A stretch of 64,000 nucleotides of DNA from Roseateles depolymerans (GTDB lineage: Bacteria > Pseudomonadota > Gammaproteobacteria > Burkholderiales > Burkholderiaceae_C), in assembly GCF_003387155.1 (NCBI RefSeq), contig NZ_QUMT01000008.1, positions 1 to 64,000 on the forward strand. Direction: 5' to 3'. Positions 57,893-64,000 of this stretch are shown in pieces; within the stretch, counting starts at the first letter, position 1, and the number at the start of each line of letters is the position of its first letter. The translations under genes were made by a program, and so were the position numbers. Below the pieces are notes generated by a model. It saw only the letters and a program-made list of their open reading frames with translations. It had not been told where the DNA came from and searched no databases.

Positions 57893-58363
57893 GCGAAGAC
57901 CGGCCTTCCGCACGGCAAGGCACGGCGCGGCGCGGCGTTGCGTGGCGGGTTCTTCCTTCTCTGCGCTGTCTTGCGCGCTGCTGCGTTCTCAGGCGCTCTG
58001 CCGCGCGAGTGGCGCCCCACCCCCGGCAAGGGCCCCGATTGCTCTGCGCCCCCGGGGTTTCCCTAACGCACCCTTTGGTGGGATTCATCCGCAGGTTTGT
58101 CGGCGAATGCGCAGTCAGCATTCAATCGTTGGCATTGACATGCAATGGGCGGAAACGCCGGAAGCCCGTGTTCATCGGCATTTCCGGGTGCAAGTCCCTG
58201 ATTCGAATGGCTTTCGTCAGTTGTTGATTTCCCTAGCCTAGAACTGTTGCAATTTCGCGTCGCAAGGTATGAGGTGCGTGCAACGCACTTCTATACTGCG
58301 CACACTCTGCAGTACGCCCTTCGCGCCATTCGCGACAACTTTCTCCAACAGATGAAGGTGAAT
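57893..58363. other. 471-base intergenic region upstream of the porin gene
   Basis: The first 170 bases are GC-rich and featureless. The last 250 bases are AT-richer and carry the probable porin promoter and leader, including a perfect inverted repeat at 58274-58288 and TATACT at 58292. I see no small gene with a convincing start. Confidence 0.6.
58274..58297 (+). promoter_or_regulatory. Porin promoter region with inverted repeat
   Basis: A perfect inverted repeat (GTGCGT, GCA, ACGCAC at 58274-58288) lies just before TATACT (58292-58297), a good -10 box. No clear -35 box at 16-18 bases, which suggests an activator-dependent promoter or a different -10. The ATG of the porin is 66 bases downstream. 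Confidence 0.45.
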
Positions 58364-59338
58364 ATGAAGAAGATTGCTCTTGCTGCTGCCGTTGCGGCGC
58401 TGTCCGCTCCGGCGTTTGCCCAAAGCTCCGTCACGCTGTGGGGACGTATCAACACCACGATGGAGTCGCAAAAGGTCGGCAACGGCGATCGCGTCTCCGT
58501 CCTGCAGAACAACGCTTCGCGGCTGGGCTTCAAGGGCACGGAAGACCTGGGCGGCGGCCTGAAGGCCAGCTTCGCGCTGGAACACGGCCTGAATGCCGAC
58601 AACGGCGCGGCCACCGGCGGCACCCAGTTCTGGAACCGTGAAGCCAGCGTGCAACTGGCGGGCGACTTCGGCGCCGTGCGCCTGGGCCGCTGGACCAACG
58701 GCAGCTACTACGCCACCGCCGACTACGTGTCCATGCACAACCATGACACCGGCACCTCGTCGGACGCCCTGTATTCCGGCGTGGGCTTCTTCACCCCGAA
58801 CGGCAATCCGCAGAGCAACAAGGTCGCCTACTTCACTCCCAACCTGCAAGGCTTCAATGCTGAAATCGCCCTGCACGCGGGTGAAGGCGTGGACAAGCGC
58901 GCTTATGACGTCGCGCTGAACTACGACCAAGGTCCTCTGCACCTGGGTGCTGGCTACACCAAGCAAGGCTCTGCCAACCAATACGCCGTGCGCGCCCTGT
59001 ATGAACTGGGCCCGTTCACCTTCGGCGGCTATGTGCAGCGCGAAGACAGCGGAACTCCCCAGTCGATCGGCGCCAAGGAAACCCGCACCATCGGTCGTCT
59101 GTCCGGCATGTACACCGTGGGCCAGTCTGAGTTCCACCTGAACGTGGGCGGCACCAAGGCTGGTGGCTACTCCTTCAACGGTGGCCGCAACGGTGGCAAG
59201 CAGTACACCCTGGGCTACAACTACAACCTGAGCAAGCGCACCAAGGTGTACGGCTTCTACACGGCGATCGACGCGACCACCGCCAACAAGGCCGACGATT
59301 TCAACTCGTTCGCCGTGGGCATTCGCCACAACTTCTGA
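58364..59338 (+). CDS. Gram-negative general porin (OmpC-like), 324 aa
   Basis: The ATG at 58364 gives a signal peptide ending in AFAQ (MKKIALAAAVAALSAPAFAQ) and the mature start SSVTLWGRINTTMES, the hallmark of betaproteobacterial trimeric porins. The barrel includes NNASRLGFKGTEDLGGGLKA and WNREASVQLAGDFGAVRLGR (constriction-loop region) and ends in FAVGIRHNF with a C-terminal Phe, needed for BAM assembly. Outer-membrane diffusion channel. A terminator follows at 59404. Confidence 0.95.
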   Translation: MKKIALAAAVAALSAPAFAQSSVTLWGRINTTMESQKVGNGDRVSVLQNNASRLGFKGTEDLGGGLKASFALEHGLNADNGAATGGTQFWNREASVQLAGDFGAVRLGRWTNGSYYATADYVSMHNHDTGTSSDALYSGVGFFTPNGNPQSNKVAYFTPNLQGFNAEIALHAGEGVDKRAYDVALNYDQGPLHLGAGYTKQGSANQYAVRALYELGPFTFGGYVQREDSGTPQSIGAKETRTIGRLSGMYTVGQSEFHLNVGGTKAGGYSFNGGRNGGKQYTLGYNYNLSKRTKVYGFYTAIDATTANKADDFNSFAVGIRHNF

Positions 59339-59403
59339 TCACCGCTGTTGATGGGGAAACCGGGCCTGGTGCCCGGTGCCCCTTCAGCGGGAGTTCAAAC
59401 AAG

Positions 59404-59432
59404 AAAGGCGCCTCGCAAGAGGCGCCTTTTTT
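59404..59432 (+). terminator. Rho-independent terminator after the porin gene
   Basis: Perfect 11-bp stem, AAAGGCGCCTC (59404-59414) and GAGGCGCCTTT (59419-59429), a GCAA tetraloop, and a run of T residues to 59432. It may also stop transcription from ruvB on the other strand. Confidence 0.9.
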
Positions 59433-59486
59433 CATGGGCAGTGCCGGAGCCGATGTGGCAACCGGAGCAGACGGGCCCGGTGTCTT

Positions 59487-60548
59487 CTACTCGTCGAACA
59501 GCTGTCCCGCCTGACGCGGTGGTGCCACCCCCAGGTGCCGGTACGCGGCCAGCGTGGCAATGCGTCCCCGCGGGGTGCGCTGCAGGAAACCTTGCTGAAT
59601 CAGATAGGGCTCGATCACGTCTTCGATGGTGCCCGGTTCTTCCCCGATCGCGGCCGCCACGTTGTCCAGGCCCACCGGGCCGCCGTCAAACCGGTGCACC
59701 ACCGCTTCGAGCAGCTTGCGGTCCATCAGATCGAAGCCCTGCGGGTCCACATCCAGCATGGCCAGGGCCTTCTCGGCGATCGGAAGAGTGATGGTGCCGT
59801 CGCCCTTCACATCCGCATAGTCGCGCACGCGGCGCAGCAGCCGATTGGCGATGCGGGGCGTGCCCCGCGAGCGCCGCGCCACTTCCAGAGCGCCGGCCGC
59901 TTCGATCGGCGCGCCGAGCAGGGCGGCCGACCGGGTGACGATGCGCTGTAGCTCCTGCGCCGTGTAGAACTCCAGCCGCGCCACGATGCCGAAGCGATCC
60001 CGCAGCGGATTGGTCAGCATGCCGGCACGGGTGGTGGCGCCCACCAGGGTGAAGGGCTGCAGGTCCAGCTTGATCGAGCGGGCGGCTGGTCCCTCGCCGA
60101 TCATGATGTCGATCTGGTAGTCCTCCAGCGCGGGGTAGAGGATTTCCTCGACGACCGGGGAGAGCCGGTGGATCTCGTCAATGAACAGCACGTCATTGCG
60201 TTCGAGATTGGTGAGGATGGCCGCCAGGTCCTTGGGCTTTTCCAGCACCGGACCGCTGGTCTGGCGAAGGCTCACGCCCAGCTCGGCGGCAATGATGTGG
60301 CTCAGGGTGGTCTTGCCCAGCCCGGGCGGGCCGAACAGAAGCACATGGTCCAGTGCCTCGCCCCGCTTGCGGGCCGCGCCGATGAAGATCTCCAGTTGCT
60401 CGCGCGCCTTGGCCTGGCCCACATATTCGTCCAGCAGTTTGGGCCGCAGGGCGCGTTCGATCGCATCCTCGTTGGGCGAGGTGGGATGGGCGCTGATCAG
60501 CCGCGCCTGCTGGGGCGCCGGGGTGAAGTCGTCGGTCTGGATGCTCAT
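59487..60548 (-). CDS. ruvB: Holliday junction branch-migration helicase RuvB, 353 aa
   Basis: Motor of the RuvABC complex. Walker [20 protein letters not shown], Walker B FIDEIHRL, sensor [10 protein letters not shown], and the RuvB family start [20 protein letters not shown]-terminal winged helix is present ([18 protein letters not shown]-type block, [11 protein letters not shown]). Length is typical. It lies 38 bases downstream of ruvA in the conserved ruvA-ruvB order. Confidence 0.97.
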   Translation of the reverse strand: MSIQTDDFTPAPQQARLISAHPTSPNEDAIERALRPKLLDEYVGQAKAREQLEIFIGAARKRGEALDHVLLFGPPGLGKTTLSHIIAAELGVSLRQTSGPVLEKPKDLAAILTNLERNDVLFIDEIHRLSPVVEEILYPALEDYQIDIMIGEGPAARSIKLDLQPFTLVGATTRAGMLTNPLRDRFGIVARLEFYTAQELQRIVTRSAALLGAPIEAAGALEVARRSRGTPRIANRLLRRVRDYADVKGDGTITLPIAEKALAMLDVDPQGFDLMDRKLLEAVVHRFDGGPVGLDNVAAAIGEEPGTIEDVIEPYLIQQGFLQRTPRGRIATLAAYRHLGVAPPRQAGQLFDE

Positions 60549-60586
60549 GACGGAGAGGATTGTGGCGGCTGCGCAGCGTCAGGCCG

Positions 60587-61177
60587 TCAGGAGAGATGTT
60601 TCATGGCGAGCTTGATGCCGTCGCTCACCGACACGTCCGGCGGCAGGCTCTTGAGCGCCGCGCCCGCTTCCTTCTCGCTGTAGCCCAGGGCCACAAGGGC
60701 TTGCAGGATGTCGGCCTGTGCATCGTTGGCCACGGTGACCGGCAAGGCCAGGTCCGGGCCCAGCTTGCCCTTGAGTTCCAGCAGCAACCGCTCGGCCGTC
60801 TTCTTGCCGATGCCCGGCACCTTCACCAGGCGGCCGGCTTCCTGGCGGGACACCGCCTGCGCCAGCTCCGGCACCGACAGGCCCGACAGCAGCGACAGCG
60901 CCATCTTCGGGCCGACCCCGCTGATCTTGATCAAGAGGCGGAAGGTGTTGCGTTCCTCGGCGGTGAGGAAGCCGAACAGGACGTGGGCATCTTCCCGGAT
61001 GGAGAGGTGGGTCAGCAGGCTGGCCCGCTCGCCAAGGCCGGGCAGGTTGAAGAAGGTGCTCATCGGCACGTCGACTTCATAGCCGACGCCCTGAACGTCG
61101 ATGAGGATCTGCGGGGGCGATTTTTCCGCGATGACGCCAGTGAGTCTGCCGATCATGTCGGCATTATCCGCTGGCAC
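60587..61177 (-). CDS. ruvA: Holliday junction DNA-binding protein RuvA, 196 aa
   Basis: Tetrameric junction-recognition subunit of RuvAB. Start [20 protein letters not shown] is found at an inner ATG (61159); the ATG at 61177 adds six residues, so the true start is likely 61159. HhH motifs: [20 protein letters not shown] and [21 protein letters not shown]-terminal RuvB-binding domain [19 protein letters not shown]. Operon with ruvB. Confidence 0.96.
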   Translation of the reverse strand: MPADNADMIGRLTGVIAEKSPPQILIDVQGVGYEVDVPMSTFFNLPGLGERASLLTHLSIREDAHVLFGFLTAEERNTFRLLIKISGVGPKMALSLLSGLSVPELAQAVSRQEAGRLVKVPGIGKKTAERLLLELKGKLGPDLALPVTVANDAQADILQALVALGYSEKEAGAALKSLPPDVSVSDGIKLAMKHLS

Positions 61178-61193
61178 CGGTGGCGACCCGGCG

Positions 61194-61221
61194 GATCAGT
61201 TGCGGCCGATCAGTTGCGGCC
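61194..61221 (-). repeat. 14-bp tandem duplication at a stop codon
   Basis: GATCAGTTGCGGCC occurs twice in tandem (61194-61207 and 61208-61221). The second copy holds the stop codon and last residues (GRN) of the LuxR-type regulator; the first copy lies just beyond it. Confidence 0.95.
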
Positions 61222-61863
61222 GAACAGACCCAGGCGCTGCGCTTCCAGCGCCGCTTCCGCGCGCGAGCTCACATTGAGCTTGCGGTAGATCTGCTTGACG
61301 TAGTCCGCGATGGTGTGGCGCGACAGGCCCAGCTGCACACCAATCTCCGGCAGGGTGAAGCCCTTGGCCACGCGCAGCAGCACTTCGGTTTCGCGGTCGG
61401 TCAGCGACACCTCGTGCAGCACGGCGGCGGCCTGCGGGCGGCGCTGCGACGTGAAATACGCGATGACCTTGCGGGCGATGCTGGGGGACAGCGGCGGCTC
61501 GCCCTGGCTGATGCGCTGCAGCTGTTCGACCAGCAGCTCGCGCGACTGTTCCTTGAGCAGGTAGCCGAAGGCACCGGCCTGCAGGGCGGGGAACAGATGT
61601 TCGTCGTCGTCATGGATGGTGACGATGACCGACTGCACTTCCGGCTGCTTCTCGCGCAGGGCGGTGATCACCTCCACGCCGGAGCCGTCCGGCAGGCCCA
61701 GGTCGAGCAGGGCCAGGGTGAAGCGCTGGCTGCCCACCTGCTGCAGGGCGTCCTGCACCCGCGAGCATTCGGTGACCACCGCATTGGCAAAGACCTGTTT
61801 GATCAGGACCTTCAGCCAGGCGCGGATTTCGGGAATGTCTTCGAGCAGGAGGATGTGGTTCAT
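61210..61863 (-). CDS. NarL/LuxR family response regulator, 217 aa
   Basis: Receiver domain (MNHILLLEDIPEIRAWLKVL, phospho-acceptor Asp in LALLDLGLPDGSG, Lys in GYLLKEQSRE) and LuxR-type DNA-binding domain (LTDRETEVLLRVAKGFTLPE, IGVQLGLSRHTIADYVKQIY, RKLNVSSRAEAALEA). It is downstream of, and presumably phosphorylated by, the HisKA_3-type kinase at 62045. Target genes are unknown. Confidence 0.93.
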   Translation of the reverse strand: MNHILLLEDIPEIRAWLKVLIKQVFANAVVTECSRVQDALQQVGSQRFTLALLDLGLPDGSGVEVITALREKQPEVQSVIVTIHDDDEHLFPALQAGAFGYLLKEQSRELLVEQLQRISQGEPPLSPSIARKVIAYFTSQRRPQAAAVLHEVSLTDRETEVLLRVAKGFTLPEIGVQLGLSRHTIADYVKQIYRKLNVSSRAEAALEAQRLGLFGRN

Positions 61864-62044
61864 GGCGCGCGATTCTTGCTCAATTTCCAGGAGGAACGGC
61901 CCGGCTGCGGATGCAGTGGGCCCCGATGCAACACTACGGCTTTCTCGGCGGCATGCCTACCCCACTTTGTGGCCAGTCTCGGCCAGCGTGGGGAAAGCGT
62001 CACGCCGGGACGCGCCTGAAAAGTGCCGTGCAGTGTCCGTCCCA

Positions 62045-63592
62045 TCACAGCGGAATGGTCAGCCGGATGACCGTGCCCCAGCCGGGTCCGGATTCCACGA
62101 GGCACTGGCCATGCATCTGCTTGGCGCGCGACTTCATGCTGGCCATGCCGTGTCCCTTGTCCAGGCGACCTTCCAGCTCCAGCGGAATGCCCTGGCCGTT
62201 GTCCTGGATCACCACCGAGAAGTAGCCGTCCTGGGCCGAGCAGCCCACCACGCAGTGGGTGGCGCCGCTGTGCTTGATGATGTTGCTCACCGCCTCGCGC
62301 AGGATGCGGGTGGTCTGCACATAGGCCCGTGCCGGGAAGGTGTGGTCGATGTCTTCGGCGGGGGATTTCCATTCGGCCAGGATGTTGGCCTGCGCCAGCC
62401 GCGACACCACCTCGGCCCGCCAGTCGCCCAGCGCGTCCAGCAGCTGGACCGGCTTGCCGGTCAGGCCCCGCACCGACAGACGCATCTCTTCCAGCGCCTC
62501 GCGTGCCAGGGTCGAGATCCGGTCGGACTCGCTGGTGTGCACGATGGTCAGCAGCTTGGCGCCCAGGTCGTCATGCAGGTCGGCGGCGATGCGCTTGCGC
62601 TCCCGCTCGGTGACCTGTTCCAGCTTGGCCTCGGCCACCTGGTCGAAGTGGCGCTCCAGCTCGGCGATGCGCTCCTGCATCCGCAACTCGCCTTGCAGGA
62701 CCTGCAGCTCGGCCTGGGTCAGGGCCCGGGAGAACTCCCGCACGCGCTGCAGCGCCAGGCCAATGAGCGACAGCGCGGCCAGGATGCTGGTCGCGCCGGT
62801 TCCCGGCAGGAAGACAGCCGTCAGCACCGCGCAGGCGGCCAGGCCCAGCAGCACGCAGGTGACGATGAAGTCGCTGCGCGGATAACGCTCTTCCAGGGTC
62901 GGCAGGAACAGGTCCTGCCACAGATGCCAGACATGCCAGCCCATGGCGGCCACCAGTTCCGCCCCCAGCACCCAGGTGACGGCCTGGGCCAGCGCGGCAT
63001 GGGGCAGCGGCAGCAGCAGGGTCAGGGGCAGCATAAGGGCCTGGAACAGCAGCAGGCGCCGCAGTCGGCGGTCCTGCCGACGCACGCGGCGCATCAGATA
63101 TTGCACGGCCATCAGGACCAGCCACGGGCCCACGAGCACCGCTACCGCGGCGGGCCAGGGCGTGTGGGGCACGGCACCGGCCAGCACCACCCAGCCCGCC
63201 ATCAGGCCGGCCAGCCAGCCGATGTGGCGCTGCGCGCGCCGTTGCCAGATCAGCAAGGTCAACACCACGGCCAGGGTCAGCACCATGGCATTGAGGCCGC
63301 CGATCAGCCAGTCCAGCGGATGGGCATGGGCCAGCGCCAGCGGTGGGGGGACGAGCAGCCCGGCCGGGTCCTGCGCGGGGGACGGGGACACACTGACCGC
63401 CACGGTCTGGGCAAGGACCGGCGGCACCCCCGCTGCGACCATCCCGATCAGGGTGAGGGATGCGGCGGTGGCGAGTGTGCCGGCCTTGCGCCAGGCGCGG
63501 CGGCAGGCCGGCAGGGGGGACAGATCACGGAGCGTGGATCGCAAGGGGGAGGGGTGAAACGAAGGACTCTCGTTTGCTGGGATGCGCTGCAT
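62045..63592 (-). CDS. NarX/DesK-type sensor histidine kinase with membrane domain, 515 aa
   Basis: The start is uncertain; ATG at 63592 is used, GTG or ATG codons further upstream extend it by 17 residues. Several hydrophobic segments (for example TLATAASLTLIGMVAAGVPP, MVLTLAVVLTLLIW, ALAQAVTWVLGAELVAAMG) precede a coiled coil (LQGELRMQERIAELERHFDQ) and the HisKA_3 domain with its phospho-His in IAADLHDDLGAKLLTI, then HATPase (REAVSNIIKHSGA, DNGQGIPLELEG, GHGMASMKSRAKQM). It forms a two-component pair with the regulator at 61210. The signal is not evident. Confidence 0.9.
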   Translation of the reverse strand: MQRIPANESPSFHPSPLRSTLRDLSPLPACRRAWRKAGTLATAASLTLIGMVAAGVPPVLAQTVAVSVSPSPAQDPAGLLVPPPLALAHAHPLDWLIGGLNAMVLTLAVVLTLLIWQRRAQRHIGWLAGLMAGWVVLAGAVPHTPWPAAVAVLVGPWLVLMAVQYLMRRVRRQDRRLRRLLLFQALMLPLTLLLPLPHAALAQAVTWVLGAELVAAMGWHVWHLWQDLFLPTLEERYPRSDFIVTCVLLGLAACAVLTAVFLPGTGATSILAALSLIGLALQRVREFSRALTQAELQVLQGELRMQERIAELERHFDQVAEAKLEQVTERERKRIAADLHDDLGAKLLTIVHTSESDRISTLAREALEEMRLSVRGLTGKPVQLLDALGDWRAEVVSRLAQANILAEWKSPAEDIDHTFPARAYVQTTRILREAVSNIIKHSGATHCVVGCSAQDGYFSVVIQDNGQGIPLELEGRLDKGHGMASMKSRAKQMHGQCLVESGPGWGTVIRLTIPL

Positions 63593-63647
63593 GAGGACGA
63601 TTGTGCAGGCCCGGACACACGCCAAAGGCTGCGCGGGAGACAATAGC

Positions 63648-64000
63648 GTGCTTAACCCCCCTGAATACGGAGCTTCGTCCGTCTTGAACCTGCGTCACGA
63701 CTTCACCCCTGTCGACAACCATCGACTCTCGCATCTGTGCGGCACCCTGGACCAACACCTTCGCGCCATTGAAGGGGGCCTCCGGGTGCGCATCAGCCAC
63801 CGTGCAGAACACTTCCAGATCGAAGGCGACAAACCTTCCGTACAACGCACGCTGCTGCTGCTGGAGTCGCTGTATGCACGCGCGGACCGCCCGATCGATC
63901 CGGACGACCTGAGGCTGGCCATCATCGAGGCGGCCGGGGATGTCCGAGCCCCGGGCGGCAACGGCGCCGGTGCTGCGGACGGCGCGGTCTCGCCGGACGG
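63648..64000 (+). CDS. PhoH-like ATPase (PhoL), N-terminal part; runs off the window
   Basis: The frame is open from GTG 63648 (TTG 63684 is an alternative, giving LNLRHDFTPVDNHRLSHLCG) to base 64000. NHRLSHLCGTLDQHLRAIEG and ISHRAEHFQIEGDKPSVQRT form the KH-like N-terminal domain that opens PhoH-like ATPases in betaproteobacteria. The ATPase domain lies outside the window. In many related genomes phoH is next to ybeY. Confidence 0.8.
   Translation, partial: MLNPPEYGASSVLNLRHDFTPVDNHRLSHLCGTLDQHLRAIEGGLRVRISHRAEHFQIEGDKPSVQRTLLLLESLYARADRPIDPDDLRLAIIEAAGDVRAPGGNGAGAADGAVSPD

Overview
This is a GC-rich window (visibly around two thirds G+C outside the first 6 kb) from a betaproteobacterium. 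It most resembles the Burkholderiales, in the Roseateles/Mitsuaria/Rubrivivax neighbourhood. That placement rests on gene content I recognise (a yhdP-nitrilase pair beside glnE, a DUF1840 protein, PEP-CTERM and rhombosortase sorting, an OmpC-type porin, an MHYT-domain kinase) and not on a database search.

Layout. 1-6093: the C-terminal end of a CdiA-like polymorphic toxin with a HINT pretoxin domain, followed by an AT-richer array of small immunity-like genes that includes one decayed duplicate and three paralogues of exactly 106 residues. 6157-10412: an HD-GYP response regulator and an MHYT hybrid kinase, translationally coupled. 10670-13191: the metNIQ methionine importer. 13306-19187: a lipoprotein, a nitrilase-family amidase and the very large YhdP. 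19235-23332: glnE, a rhombosortase and a CPBP protease. 23442-29297: accessory genes, including a DUF4291-NADAR pair behind an inverted-repeat operator and a remnant gene, an RDD protein, a DUF4874/DUF4832 lipoprotein and a PEP-CTERM protein. 29486-31705: a GntR (YtrA-type) regulator with an ABC transporter. 32458-38224: an Lrp-type regulator divergent from four genes that together read as lysine catabolism through 2-oxoadipate and D-2-hydroxyglutarate. 38350-38434: tRNA-Leu(CAG), followed by a terminator and an odd inverted copy of the tRNA 3' end. 38686-45605: a sugar-use locus (LacI regulator, flavin-dependent halogenase, TonB receptor, GH1 beta-glucosidase) with two LacI-type operators lying on the -35 boxes of divergent promoters. 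45751-53150: an M13 peptidase and beta-oxidation genes (enoyl-CoA hydratase, PaaH-like dehydrogenase, thiolase) with an IclR/PcaR-type regulator. 53342-57892: an HD-GYP protein coupled to a PAS-GGDEF-EAL protein, then DUF1840 and a histidine phosphatase. 58364-64000: porin, ruvAB, a NarL-type two-component pair and the start of a PhoH-like gene.

The parts with most room for new biology are the toxin tip and its immunity array, the DUF4291-NADAR operon with its operator, the halogenase in a sugar-uptake locus, and the palindrome-rich tRNA-derived sequence after tRNA-Leu. Nothing in the window is a CRISPR array, an insertion sequence with a transposase, or a recognisable prophage.
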